From JBFLYH01 sp964630235 (GTDB lineage: Bacteria; Oederibacteriota; JAAXVQ01; JAUVAV01): DNA of 64,000 nucleotides. Within the stretch, counting starts at the first letter, position 1. Each line of letters starts with the position of its first letter. The stretch lies in the NCBI GenBank assembly GCA_964630235.1, contig CAZVUO010000001.1, forward strand, positions 992,001-1,056,000, read 5' to 3'. Positions 26,172 to 34,561 of the stretch are shown piece by piece. The notes under the pieces were generated by a model, which saw only the letters and a program-made list of their open reading frames with translations, ran no database searches and was not told the origin of the DNA. Made by a program: the position numbers and the translations under genes.

Positions 26172-27175
26172 GATCGGGCGGCTGCTGGCGCGAATTTCCG
26201 CTGATCGCGGAGATCCGGCGCCTGGCGGGCCCGCTGGGACCGCTGGACCGCCTGGGCATCGGCGATGACGCCGCGGCGTACCGGCCGCCGGCCCGGAGCC
26301 GCTGGGAAGTGGTCACCTGCGACACGCTGGTGGCGGGCGTGCACTGGTCCTGGGACTGGTTCGCTCCCGAGGCCGCCGGCCGGCGCGCGGCCGCGGCGAA
26401 CCTCTCGGACCTCGCGGCCATGGGCGCCGCGCCGGAGCGGGCCTACCTCTCGCTGGCCCTGCCCCGGTCCTTTTCCAGCCGCCAGGCGCGCGGCCTCGCC
26501 AGAGGGGTCATCCTGGAACTGCGGCGTTTTGGCGCCCGCCTGGCGGGCGGCGACACGGTCTCCACCTCCGGGCCCGCGGTGGTCACGCTGACCCTGCAGG
26601 GCGCCGTGCCCGCGGCCGAACTGCTGACGCGGCAGGGCGCCCGGCCGGGCGACCTGCTGCTGGTGACCGGCGATCTCGGCGCTTCGGCCGCTGGCCTGGC
26701 CTGCCTGCGCGCCGGCCGCGGCCTGCGCAAGGCCTTTGGACCGCTGGTCAAACGTTATCTCCTGCCCGCGCCGCGTCTGACTGCTGGCCGCGTGCTGGCC
26801 CATGCCCGCCGCGTGGCTGCGTGCCTGGACCTGTCGGATGGCCTGGCCGGCGACGCGCGGCGGCTGGCAGAAGCGAGCCAGGTGGGCGTGGCGATCCACG
26901 CCGAACGCCTGCCCGTCTCGCGCTTGACCCGGCTGGCCGCGCAGCGCCTGGGGCGCGATCCCCTGGCTTGGGCGCTGGCCGGCGGCGAGGACTACGAACT
27001 GCTGTTCGCGGTAAGGCCGGCTGACGCCGGGGCCGTGGCCCGGCACTTGCGGGTGCTGGCCCGGCTCTCCTGCACGGTGATCGGCGAGGTGCTGCCGGCT
27101 CGCGCCGGACTGCGACTGATCCGGCAGGGCAAGACCCTGCCCCTGCCGCAAGGATGGGAACATGGCGGGAAATAG
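26168..27175 (+). CDS. thiL: Thiamine-monophosphate kinase
   Basis: 335-residue ATP-dependent kinase making thiamine diphosphate from the monophosphate. Family features: the FPLIAEIRRL start, GIGDDAAAY (ATP/metal site), CDTLVAGVHW, AAANLSDLAAMGAAP, the glycine-rich LAGGDTVS, CLDLSDGLAGDARRL and GGEDYELLF near the C-terminus. Length is normal. It overlaps the TPR gene by 4 bases and the following surface-protein gene by 14. Other thiamine genes are not present in the window. Confidence 0.93.
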   Translation: MRSGGCWREFPLIAEIRRLAGPLGPLDRLGIGDDAAAYRPPARSRWEVVTCDTLVAGVHWSWDWFAPEAAGRRAAAANLSDLAAMGAAPERAYLSLALPRSFSSRQARGLARGVILELRRFGARLAGGDTVSTSGPAVVTLTLQGAVPAAELLTRQGARPGDLLLVTGDLGASAAGLACLRAGRGLRKAFGPLVKRYLLPAPRLTAGRVLAHARRVAACLDLSDGLAGDARRLAEASQVGVAIHAERLPVSRLTRLAAQRLGRDPLAWALAGGEDYELLFAVRPADAGAVARHLRVLARLSCTVIGEVLPARAGLRLIRQGKTLPLPQGWEHGGK

Positions 27176-28475
27176 ATGTTCGGCCCTTACAGGTTGCGCG
27201 GTCCTGGGACTGGCCCTGGCGCTGGCTCTTCCGGCCTGGCCGAGCTACGTGGGCACGACCAGCGTGGGCAGCACCACGGTGCCCAGCGGCCCGGGCACGG
27301 TGATCAAAGGCACGGTCTTCACCGCCACGAGTTCGTTCACTGGCACGGTCTTGGCCGTGTATGTTTCCGGCTTTCCCAGCGGCCTCATGGCGGTCGCGGT
27401 CTATTCCGTGGCCGGGCCCGCGGACTTTCCGGATTCGCTGCTCTGCGAATCGGGCATTGAGAGCGTGGACAGCGGTTGGAATTTTATCTCCGTGCCTCCG
27501 ACCAGCATCTCGAATGGCCAAAAATATTATCTGTGCGCGATGTTCTCGGATAATGTCTCGCTGGCCGCGGAGGTCCCGGGCAACCAGAGCTGGGAGCAGG
27601 CCTACGGGGGCCCGCCGTTCCCCGATCCCTTCGGTCCGGAGACCGGGGCCGGCTATGTGACCTATTCCATGTACCTGGCGGATACGATCGGCACCCCGAC
27701 CTTTACCCCGACCTTTACTCCCACCAGGACCCGGACGCCGACCCCCACGTTCACGATCTCGCCCACGTTCACTCGCACGGGCACGTTCACCCGCACCGGC
27801 ACGCCCACCTTTACCCGCACCGCGACCCCGACCGGAACTCCGTATTATTCCCCCACATTCACGATCACCCCCACAGCCACGGTTTCGGCGACCCGGACCG
27901 CGACCCCGACCCGGACCCCGACGTTCACGGTGACCCCGACGCGCACGGCGACCCCGACCGCCACGGCGACCCCGACCGCCACGGCGACCCCGACCGCCAC
28001 GGCCACGGCCACGGTTACGGCCACGCGGACCATGACCCCGACCGCTACCATCAGCCCCACGTCCACCATCTCGCCCACGTCCACCATCAGCCCGACCCGC
28101 ACCTGTACGCCGACCATCACCCTGACCCGCACGCCGTCGCCCACGGTCATTCCCTCGGCCACGGCCACGGCCACGCGCGTGCTGATCGGACAGGACGAGA
28201 TCGTGGCGTATCCCCAGCCGGCCCTGGGGGACACGCTGTGGTTCTACTATTACACGGACGGTCCGGCGCGCGCGCGCATTGAGCTCTTCACGGTGACCGG
28301 CGAGATCGGGCCGGTCCTGGCGGCCGAGCACGCGGGGGCGGGATACCAGCGCGTGAGCTGGGACATCCGGAACGCGGCGCCAGGCGTGTATTTCTACCGC
28401 CTGCGGCTGGACGGCGCGGCGGGCGCCAGGGACTACGGCGTCCGCAAGCTGGTCATCGTCAAGCGGGGCCGGTAG
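27162..28475 (+). CDS. T-P-repeat surface protein with Por-tail/FlgD-like C-terminus
   Basis: 437-residue exported protein. A signal peptide (to about residue 28) leads into a beta-rich domain (about 29-180) that shares the ending SWEQ-x(5)-FPDPFG with its paralogue at 28742. Residues about 185-345 are an extended Thr/Pro-rich repeat (TPTFTPTFTPTRTRTPTPT and so on). The last 90 residues form an Ig-like module with WDIRNAAPGVYFYRLRLDG and a basic end KLVIVKRGR, resembling FlgD-Ig or type IX secretion tails. Probably cell-surface or secreted. It overlaps thiL by 14 bases, with AAGGATGGGAAC before the ATG. Function is unknown; architecture recurs in candidate-phylum genomes. Confidence 0.75.
   Translation: MAGNRCSALTGCAVLGLALALALPAWPSYVGTTSVGSTTVPSGPGTVIKGTVFTATSSFTGTVLAVYVSGFPSGLMAVAVYSVAGPADFPDSLLCESGIESVDSGWNFISVPPTSISNGQKYYLCAMFSDNVSLAAEVPGNQSWEQAYGGPPFPDPFGPETGAGYVTYSMYLADTIGTPTFTPTFTPTRTRTPTPTFTISPTFTRTGTFTRTGTPTFTRTATPTGTPYYSPTFTITPTATVSATRTATPTRTPTFTVTPTRTATPTATATPTATATPTATATATVTATRTMTPTATISPTSTISPTSTISPTRTCTPTITLTRTPSPTVIPSATATATRVLIGQDEIVAYPQPALGDTLWFYYYTDGPARARIELFTVTGEIGPVLAAEHAGAGYQRVSWDIRNAAPGVYFYRLRLDGAAGARDYGVRKLVIVKRGR
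27700..28180 (+). repeat. Threonine-proline codon repeat tract
   Basis: Degenerate tandem repeats built on ACCCCGACC and ACGGCGACC units encode the T-P linker, including near-identical runs of CCGACCGCCACGGCGA at 27956-28000. Such tracts expand and contract by slippage, so copy number may vary between strains or be collapsed in assembly. Confidence 0.8.
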
Positions 28476-28525
28476 CCCCCGAAGCCGCCTTTCCCATTTT
28501 TAACCATTTTGATTTCAGGTGAATT

Positions 28526-28534
28526 TGCTATAAT
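28526..28534 (+). promoter_or_regulatory. Extended -10 promoter upstream of second T-P-repeat gene
   Basis: TGCTATAAT, a perfect TGnTATAAT, in an AT-rich patch; a TTGATT -35-like box at 28509-28514 has a 14-base spacer. It would produce a leader of about 200 bases that includes the class A repeat. Confidence 0.5.
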
Positions 28535-28578
28535 TATCTCTTGTCATTGAAGAGACCGTGTTGCAATGTCTTTTTTGC

Positions 28579-28686
28579 CGTCATACCGGCGGAAGCCGGT
28601 ATCCAGTGTTCGCTATTTTAAAAAGACTTTTCTGGACCCCGGCTTTCGCCCTGGCCCAAGTCTGCCAGGACTGGGCCGGGGTGACG
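28579..28686. repeat. Dispersed palindromic repeat, class A
   Basis: Starts CGTCATACCGGC and ends GGCCGGGGTGACG with an internal CCAG ... CTGG pair, the same layout as the copy at 15069. It lies in the leader between promoter and gene. Confidence 0.7.
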
Positions 28687-28741
28687 AGCAATGGAAAAAA
28701 ACGCATTACGACCCAGCCTCTAAGCGGAAAGGGCCACAGGC

Positions 28742-29821
28742 ATGAGAAGCAAGCTTTGGGTCACCGGCGTGCTGGCAGGCATCCTGCTGGGCTGGGCCGC
28801 GGCGGCCTCGGCGGACACCATGGGGTACGATCTCACGGGGGATACACGCGAAGCATATTCAAATCTCATTAAAGGTACAGTTTTTTTAGCGCCAACAACC
28901 TTCTATGCCACCCACTGTAGAGTATATATTACAATGCCGGGAACTAGCATAAGTGTGGCGATATATGACGCCTCCCCTACGTTACACTATCCGGTCAATC
29001 TTCTCTGGAGTTCTCCGACACAATTAGTTAGCACTGCACCAGCCTGGCAAGATTTCTATATTACTCCACCTATTTCGATTTCCTCTGCGCAAGAATACTA
29101 TCTGGCACTTAGATCTGAGAGTATCACTGAAGTAACTGCGCTATTAGCAGGCGGTATTAGTTGGGAGCAGAACGCCGGATCCGGTTTTCCCGATCCCTTC
29201 GGCACTTCCACCAATGCCAAGGACTGGAGATATAGCCTGTACGTCCAGGGTCCGGCCAGCTTTCCCACGCTCACCCCCACGCCGACGTTCACGCGCACCG
29301 CCACGCCCACGCGGACCTCCACCTTCACGCCCACTTTCACCCGCACCCCGACCTATACCCGCACCGTCACTTCCACGTTCACCATTTCGCCGACCTTTAC
29401 CCAGTCGCCGACCCGGACCGCTACCCCGACCTTCACGGCCACGCCGACCAAGACGCGCACCTCGACCATTACCCTGACTATTACGACCACACCCACGCCG
29501 GCCACCACCGCGACCGCGACCCGCACGCCCTACCTGGTTTCCGATAACGACGTGATCGTCTATCCCTCGCCCGGACAGGGCGATACCCTGTGGTTCTACT
29601 ATTCCACGCCAGGTCCCGCGGACGCGCGGGTGGAGCTGTTCAACGTGGCCGGCGAGCCCGGCCCGGTGCTGACGCAGCGCCACGCGTCCTCGGGCTACCA
29701 GCGCCTGGCGTGGGACATCCGGAACGTGGCGCCGGGCGTGTATTTCTACCGGCTGACGCAGACCACTGACACCGGCCGCAAAGACTTCGGACTGCGCAAG
29801 CTGGTCATTATCCGCAAATGA
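28742..29821 (+). CDS. Second T-P-repeat surface protein, chimeric base composition
   Basis: 359-residue paralogue of the preceding protein: signal peptide (to about residue 23), an N-terminal beta domain (about 25-165), a Thr/Pro-rich linker (about 170-260) and a C-terminal Ig-like/Por-tail-like module (WDIRNVAPGVYFYRLTQ, ending KLVIIRK). The C-terminal modules of the two are highly alike. The N-terminal domain is different: about 28840-29150 is clearly AT-rich with codons such as ATA and TTA that neighbours avoid, whereas linker and C-terminus are GC-rich. This suggests domain replacement by recombination. The stop overlaps tsaE by ATGA. Function unknown. Confidence 0.75.
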   Translation: MRSKLWVTGVLAGILLGWAAAASADTMGYDLTGDTREAYSNLIKGTVFLAPTTFYATHCRVYITMPGTSISVAIYDASPTLHYPVNLLWSSPTQLVSTAPAWQDFYITPPISISSAQEYYLALRSESITEVTALLAGGISWEQNAGSGFPDPFGTSTNAKDWRYSLYVQGPASFPTLTPTPTFTRTATPTRTSTFTPTFTRTPTYTRTVTSTFTISPTFTQSPTRTATPTFTATPTKTRTSTITLTITTTPTPATTATATRTPYLVSDNDVIVYPSPGQGDTLWFYYSTPGPADARVELFNVAGEPGPVLTQRHASSGYQRLAWDIRNVAPGVYFYRLTQTTDTGRKDFGLRKLVIIRK

Positions 29822-30279
29822 GCCAGGCGCCGGCAGACAGGCGGGAAGGCGCGTATGCCGCCTCCGGCGAGGCCGGGACCGAAGCCCTGGGCGAACGCCT
29901 GGCCCGCTGCCTGCGTCCTGGCGATGTGGTGGCTTTGACCGGCGAACTGGGTAGCGGCAAAACCTGCCTGACGCGCGGGTTGGCCCGCGGGCTGGGCGTG
30001 GAGAGGCCGGTCACCAGCCCCACGTTCAACCTGCTGCACGAGTACGCGGGCCCAGTGCCGGTCTATCATTTTGACCTGTACCGCCTGAAGTCCGCGAGGG
30101 AGCTGGAAGACCTGGGATGGGAAGAATACAGCGCGGGGCAGGGCGTGTGCGTGCTGGAATGGGCGGAACGCGCCGGCACCCTGCTGCCGGACGGCCATTG
30201 GGGCGTGCATCTCGAGATCGCGGACGCGGATCGCAGGCGCATCCTGATCCAAGCGCCGGCCGGCAGGGAGCTTCCCTGA
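29818..30279 (+). CDS. tsaE: tRNA threonylcarbamoyladenosine biosynthesis ATPase TsaE
   Basis: 153-residue ATPase of the TsaBDE complex that makes t6A37 in tRNAs reading ANN codons. Walker A is TGELGSGKT at residues 41-49, followed by the family segment VTSPTFNLLHEYAG and HFDLYRLKSARELEDLGWEE, and VCVLEWAERAG near the end. Its start overlaps the surface-protein stop by 4 bases. tsaB and rimI follow after a 250-base repeat-containing gap, the familiar tsaE-tsaB-rimI order. Confidence 0.93.
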   Translation: MSQAPADRREGAYAASGEAGTEALGERLARCLRPGDVVALTGELGSGKTCLTRGLARGLGVERPVTSPTFNLLHEYAGPVPVYHFDLYRLKSARELEDLGWEEYSAGQGVCVLEWAERAGTLLPDGHWGVHLEIADADRRRILIQAPAGRELP

Positions 30280-30527
30280 AACGATCCCCTCGCCCCGGCG
30301 GGTTCGATACGGGATTTTTTTCGGTCGCCCCGCGCCAGCGGGGAGAGGGGCAGTAACGTGAGCCGCTCGTTTGTTTGCCGCCCGCAAAAACCGGGCAGCA
30401 AGAGGAGGGCATCATCCCCTGCGCATTGGACCCGAAACGATGTATAGCATGGGTGAAAAATAAAGTTTTTTGCTCCGGGGATGTCGCCAGCCGAGTACAA
30501 CGCTAGTCTGGTTTGCAAGGAGGCTCC

Positions 30528-31247
30528 ATGATCTTCGGCCTTGACACTTCCACCAACTGGCTGTCCCTGGCCTTGCGCCAGGACGGCCGCAGCCTGGCGC
30601 ACAGCCACGAGCTCTTGACCAAACGCCACAACGAAGCCATTCTGCCGGCGCTGGAACGCCTGCTGGCCCAGGTGGGCAAACCGCCGAACGCGCTGCACGG
30701 CATCGCCGTGGGCATGGGTCCGGGGTCCTTCACCGGCGTGCGCGTGGGCATCGCCACGGCCCTGGGCCTGGCACAGGCCCTGGGCGTGCCGGTCGTGGGG
30801 ATCTCGAGCTTTCTGGCCGTGGCCGCGGGTTCGGGCGCGGACCGCGTGCTGGTGGTGGCCGACGCGCTGAAAGAAATGGCGTATGCGGCCGCGTTCCAGT
30901 CCGGGCCCCGGGAATGGGAGACCGTGCTACCGGAACAGCTGTGCGATCCCGCGGACCTGCCCAGCCAGCTGCCGGCCGGCCCTTGGGCCGTGGCCGGCCC
31001 GGGCGCCGGCCAGTTCTTTCCCCTGTTGACGCGTTACCGGAAGGACCTCACGCTCCTGCCGGACGAACACGCGGCGCCCAAGGCCGAGGTGCTCGCGCGC
31101 CTCGCGGACGGCACCCTTCCCAGCCCCCACGCGGGCCAGCTCAAGTCCGGCGGCATGCCGTTCGCGGACATCAAGCCCATCTATCTGCGCAAAACCCAGG
31201 CCGAGGAAGCGCACGACAGCCGGAAAAAGGCCGCCGGGGCGAAATGA
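30528..31247 (+). CDS. tsaB: tRNA threonylcarbamoyladenosine biosynthesis protein TsaB
   Basis: 239-residue ASKHA-fold protein that scaffolds TsaD in t6A synthesis. The MIFGLDTSTNWLSLAL start, the HNEAILPALERLLAQ segment and GIAVGMGPGSFTGVRVGIATALGLA are diagnostic. ATG 30528 is chosen because AAGGAGG lies 4 bases upstream; an in-frame TTG 15 bases earlier would include the ribosome-binding site in the protein. The stop overlaps rimI by ATGA, so TsaB and RimI are translationally coupled. Confidence 0.93.
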   Translation: MIFGLDTSTNWLSLALRQDGRSLAHSHELLTKRHNEAILPALERLLAQVGKPPNALHGIAVGMGPGSFTGVRVGIATALGLAQALGVPVVGISSFLAVAAGSGADRVLVVADALKEMAYAAAFQSGPREWETVLPEQLCDPADLPSQLPAGPWAVAGPGAGQFFPLLTRYRKDLTLLPDEHAAPKAEVLARLADGTLPSPHAGQLKSGGMPFADIKPIYLRKTQAEEAHDSRKKAAGAK

Positions 31248-31783
31248 GCATGAACCCCGTGCCTGCGCCGGAAACCCGCGAAGATCAAGGAACCGGGCAA
31301 CCGGCGGACACCGAGGCGAAGGTCCGGCTGGATCCCATGCGGCCCGAGGACCTGGAGGAGATCCTGTGGGTGGAGAAGAGTTCCTTCCGCACGCCCTGGA
31401 CCCGCCAGCTGTTCGAGGAAGAATTCAAGCACCCGGACCTGAGCCATTTCCTGGTCGCGCACTGCCAGGAGCACGTGGTGGGCTACATGGGGTTCTGGCT
31501 GGTGCTGGACGAGGCGCACATCACCAACCTCGCGGTGCACCCGGCCTTCCGGCGCCGCAAGATCGGCGAACAACTGGTGCGGGAAATTTTAAGACTGGCC
31601 GCGAGGCTGGGCGCGCACCGCGCCACCCTGGAGGTGCGGGCGGGCAACGAAGCCGCGCAGCGGCTCTACGCCAAGTTCGGTTTCCGCCTGGCCGCGGTGC
31701 GCAAAGGCTACTACGTGGACAACCAGGAGGACGCCCTGGTGCTGTGGAACGACGATCTGTCTGCGTTCAGCGCCAAGCCATGA
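31244..31783 (+). CDS. rimI: Ribosomal protein S18-alanine N-acetyltransferase
   Basis: 179-residue GNAT acetyltransferase. After a nonconserved N-terminal stretch of about 28 residues, the GNAT fold begins LDPMRPEDLEEILWVEKSSF. It shows WTRQLFEEEFK, the acetyl-CoA loop RRRKIGEQLV (R/QxxGxG/A variant) and LEVRAGNEAAQRLYAKFGF, all typical of RimI. ATG 31244 overlaps the tsaB stop; the longer upstream frame is out of register with homology. The tsaE-tsaB-rimI context supports the specific call over a generic GNAT. Confidence 0.9.
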   Translation: MSMNPVPAPETREDQGTGQPADTEAKVRLDPMRPEDLEEILWVEKSSFRTPWTRQLFEEEFKHPDLSHFLVAHCQEHVVGYMGFWLVLDEAHITNLAVHPAFRRRKIGEQLVREILRLAARLGAHRATLEVRAGNEAAQRLYAKFGFRLAAVRKGYYVDNQEDALVLWNDDLSAFSAKP

Positions 31784-32796
31784 GACCCGCGGGAGCGGTC
31801 CTGGCTCTGGCGGCGTTGTTCTGCTGCAGCGCGACCGGTTCGGCGCAGGAGGCCTGGGTGAGCGCCACCCGCTCCTTCGCGTGCAACGGACTGCCGGTCA
31901 AGGTGACCGTGTGGGCCAAGGACCAGTCCGGCGCCCGGCAGGCCCTCGCGGCCGCGGCCAAGGAGGCGAACCGCCTGCACCAGCAGTACTCACCCCTGCG
32001 GCTGGGCAGCGTGGTCAGCCGCCTCAACCAGACCACCGGCGAACAGCCGGTGACCGTGGATGCGGAGACCCTGCGCCTGCTGCAGTGGGCGCTCAGGCTG
32101 GCCGAGGAGACGCAGGGCAGCCTGGACCTGACCACCACGGCGTTCAAATGGCAGTACGGTTACGGGCAGGAGGATTACCACGTGCCCACGGACCTGCGCC
32201 TGGACCAGGTCAAGACCCTGGTCAGCCACGCGTTCGTGGAGCTGTATCCCAAGGAACGGATCGTGCTCTTCAAGCGCCAGGGCGTGCAAATTGACCTGGA
32301 CGAAGTGCTTAAAAACTACGCGCTGACGCGCCTGCGCCAGGCCGCCCGGGACGGCGGAAAAGCGTTCGCCGGCCGCATTGACCTGGGGCCGAACGTGGCC
32401 GTGTGGGGCCGTCCGCCCGGGGCGCAGGCCTGGTCCGTGGGAATTCCCGATCCGGCCCAGCGCGGCCAGGTCCTGGCCGTGGTGGCGCTCACGCGCGGCC
32501 GCCTGCTCTCGGCCGGGGCGTATGAAAGTTATTTCGAGCAGGACGGCCGGCGGTTCCACCCCTACCTGGACGCCAAGACCGGTAAGCCGGCGCACTACAG
32601 CCTGGGCGGGACCCTGCTTTTGCCCGACCAACCCAAGCTGGACCTGCCGGCCGCGGTGCTGATGCTCATGCCGCCGGAGCAGGCTGTGGCCCTGGTGGAG
32701 AGCATCCCAGGCGCCGAGTGCCTGATCAAGGACGCGGAAGGGAAGACCTGGCTCTCCAAAGGCTGGGCCAAGAACCTGGCGCTGGCGGGTAAATGA
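31780..32796 (+). CDS. Divergent ApbE-like FAD:protein FMN transferase
   Basis: 338-residue protein with a signal peptide (to about residue 22, GSA-QE) and an ApbE fold: VSRLNQTTGEQPVTVD, GSLDLTTTAFKWQYGYG, IDLGPNVAVWGRPPG and YFEQDGRRFHPYLDAKTGKPA align by eye with ApbE. ApbE flavinylates Thr in exported proteins such as Nqr/Rnf subunits. Several hallmark positions differ: the usual DLGGIAKGY reads DLDEVLKNY, and the ADALxT metal segment reads LDLPAAVL, apparently lacking the threonine. Activity is therefore uncertain. It overlaps rimI by ATGA. No Nqr/Rnf genes lie nearby. Confidence 0.68.
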   Translation: MRPAGAVLALAALFCCSATGSAQEAWVSATRSFACNGLPVKVTVWAKDQSGARQALAAAAKEANRLHQQYSPLRLGSVVSRLNQTTGEQPVTVDAETLRLLQWALRLAEETQGSLDLTTTAFKWQYGYGQEDYHVPTDLRLDQVKTLVSHAFVELYPKERIVLFKRQGVQIDLDEVLKNYALTRLRQAARDGGKAFAGRIDLGPNVAVWGRPPGAQAWSVGIPDPAQRGQVLAVVALTRGRLLSAGAYESYFEQDGRRFHPYLDAKTGKPAHYSLGGTLLLPDQPKLDLPAAVLMLMPPEQAVALVESIPGAECLIKDAEGKTWLSKGWAKNLALAGK

Positions 32797-32836
32797 CGCC
32801 GTTCATATGGGAAAACGCCTGCAATCAATCAGGCGT

Positions 32837-32932
32837 GTCATTGCGAGGAGTCCCCAAGAGGACGACGAAGCAATCTGATTTATCATAGAATTAAAAAAGA
32901 TTGCCACGCTCACTCTGTTCGCTCGCAATGAC
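32837..32932. repeat. Dispersed palindromic repeat, class B
   Basis: GTCATTGCGAG at 32837-32847 pairs with CTCGCAATGAC at 32922-32932, with inner AAGCAATCT and AGATTGCC also complementary. Other full copies lie at 34415-34516, 56778-56869 and 57347-57437. It looks like a non-autonomous palindromic mobile repeat. Confidence 0.8.
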
Positions 32933-32974
32933 TCTTTTCTGGATATCATCACTTCCAGGTAACCTTGAAAAACC

Positions 32975-33004
32975 TTGACCGTTCGGATTATTCCGGAATA
33001 TAAT
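32975..33004 (+). promoter_or_regulatory. Promoter of the purine operon
   Basis: TTGACC (32975-32980), an 18-base spacer and a perfect TATAAT (32999-33004) lie about 75 bases before purB. Inside the spacer are overlapping palindromic words CGGATTATTCCG and TTCCGGAA, a plausible operator position, but no known PurR box is recognised. Confidence 0.75.
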
Positions 33005-33080
33005 CAGCCTTCTTTTAAATCCCTTTCCAACGACAACCCGGCTCCGCGACCCGTGGCGCGGGGGCAAAGGAAGGCATCCC

Positions 33081-34379
33081 ATGATCGAACGCTACACCTC
33101 ACCGGCCATGTTCCGCATTTGGTCAGAGCGCGCCAAGCTGGAATCCTGGCTGGCGGTCGAACTGGCCGTGGCGCAGGTCCAATCCCAATTGGGGATCATC
33201 CCCCGGCAGGCCTACCAGCAGATGAAGCGGCGGGCGCGCGTGGATGAGCGCCGGGCCGCGGCTGTTGAAAAAGTCACGAATCACGACGTGATCGCCTTCG
33301 TATCCTCCACCGCGGCTCACATGGGCGCGGCCGGCCGGTATCTGCACTACGGGCTTACGTCCACCGACGTGGTGGACACGGCCCAGTCCCTGCGTCTGCG
33401 CCAGGCTTCGGACCTGATCTCGGCCCAGTTGGAACGCCTGGAACGCGTGCTGGCCCGCCAGGCCCGGCGCCACCGGGATACGGTCATGATCGGACGCTCT
33501 CACGGCGTGCACGCCGAACCCATCACCTGGGGGCTCAAGCTCGGCGTTTTCCTGGCCGAGGTCCGGCGCCAGCGGGAACGTTTCCGGCGCGCCCGGCAGG
33601 CCGTGGAAGTGTGCAAGCTTTCCGGCGCGGTCGGCACGTATGCCAACCAGGACCCGCGCGTGGAAGCCGCGGTGGCCCGCCGCCTGCGTCTCGCCCCGGA
33701 GGTTCCGGCCACGCAGGTCGCGTCCCGCGACCGCCATGCCGAATACCTGTGCACGCTTGCCCAGATCGGCGGCACCCTCGAAAACATCTCGGTGGAGATT
33801 CGCCACCTGCAGCGCACCGAGGTGCGCGAGGTGGAAGAGTACTTTGCCAAGGGGCAGAAGGGCTCCTCGGCCATGCCGCACAAGCGCAACCCCATTCTCT
33901 GCGAGCGCATTTCCGGCCTGGCCCGCCTGCTGCGCGGCTACGCCGTGTCCGCCCTGGAGAACATGGCCCTGTGGCACGAGCGGGACATCTCGCACTCCTC
34001 GGTCGAGCGCATGATCCTGCCGGACGCCACTGCGGTGGCGGAATACCAGCTCAGCCTCGCGGCCCGCGTGCTGGAGACCCTGCGCGTGGACCCGAAGCGC
34101 ATGCGCCGCAACCTGGACCTGACCTTCGGCCTGGTGCATTCCCAGCAGGTCCTGCTGGCCTTGGTGGCCGCGGGCATCGGCCGCGACGAGGCGTACCGCC
34201 GCGTCCAGCGCCTGGCCATGCAGGCCTGGTCCGAGGAGAGGGATTTCCGGCACCTGGTGGCGCAGGACCCGGTCATCCGCAAGCGCCTGACGCCCGCGGC
34301 GCTCAAGGCCTGTTTCGACCTGCGCTACCACACCAAGCATATTCCGCGCATCTTCCGCGTCCTCAAGCTCGGGCGCTGA
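33081..34379 (+). CDS. purB: Adenylosuccinate lyase
   Basis: 432-residue fumarase-superfamily enzyme acting twice in purine synthesis (SAICAR to AICAR, and adenylosuccinate to AMP). The superfamily signature is complete in GSSAMPHKRNPILCE near residue 265; the general-acid region is HYGLTSTDVVDTAQS and RSHGVHAEPITWG gives the catalytic His segment. AAAGGAAGG lies 6 bases before the ATG. It is the first gene of the purine operon behind a near-consensus promoter. Confidence 0.95.
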   Translation: MIERYTSPAMFRIWSERAKLESWLAVELAVAQVQSQLGIIPRQAYQQMKRRARVDERRAAAVEKVTNHDVIAFVSSTAAHMGAAGRYLHYGLTSTDVVDTAQSLRLRQASDLISAQLERLERVLARQARRHRDTVMIGRSHGVHAEPITWGLKLGVFLAEVRRQRERFRRARQAVEVCKLSGAVGTYANQDPRVEAAVARRLRLAPEVPATQVASRDRHAEYLCTLAQIGGTLENISVEIRHLQRTEVREVEEYFAKGQKGSSAMPHKRNPILCERISGLARLLRGYAVSALENMALWHERDISHSSVERMILPDATAVAEYQLSLAARVLETLRVDPKRMRRNLDLTFGLVHSQQVLLALVAAGIGRDEAYRRVQRLAMQAWSEERDFRHLVAQDPVIRKRLTPAALKACFDLRYHTKHIPRIFRVLKLGR

Positions 34380-34414
34380 GCCGCTTTGTTTTTTATCTAA
34401 CCTGTTTTTGAAAC

Positions 34415-34516
34415 GTCATTCCGAGGAGTCCCCAACAGGGGACGACGAAGGAATCCCGTTCTTCCAAGGCTTTGGAACGATAGATGGCTTCGCCCCCATC
34501 GGGGGCTCGCAATGAC
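34415..34516. repeat. Dispersed palindromic repeat, class B
   Basis: Starts GTCATTCCGAGGAG and ends CTCGCAATGAC, with internal GAAGGAATC and GATGGCTTCG; same family as 32837-32932. It lies between purB and purS without an evident terminator. Confidence 0.7.
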
Positions 34517-34561
34517 CTTCGAGAAAGGTGCTAAGCGCTCATGGTAGCGAGGAGGAATGCA

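Noticed and set aside
26748..28331. Minus-strand frame with Gly/Arg-rich repeats
   Set aside because: It is the complement of the Thr-Pro codon repeats of the 27162 gene. The plus frame has a signal peptide and a homologous C-terminus, the minus frame has neither.
30914..31783. 289-codon frame extending rimI upstream through tsaB
   Set aside because: The upstream part is an Arg/Gly/Pro-rich shadow of tsaB. RimI homology and the ATGA overlap fix the start at 31244.
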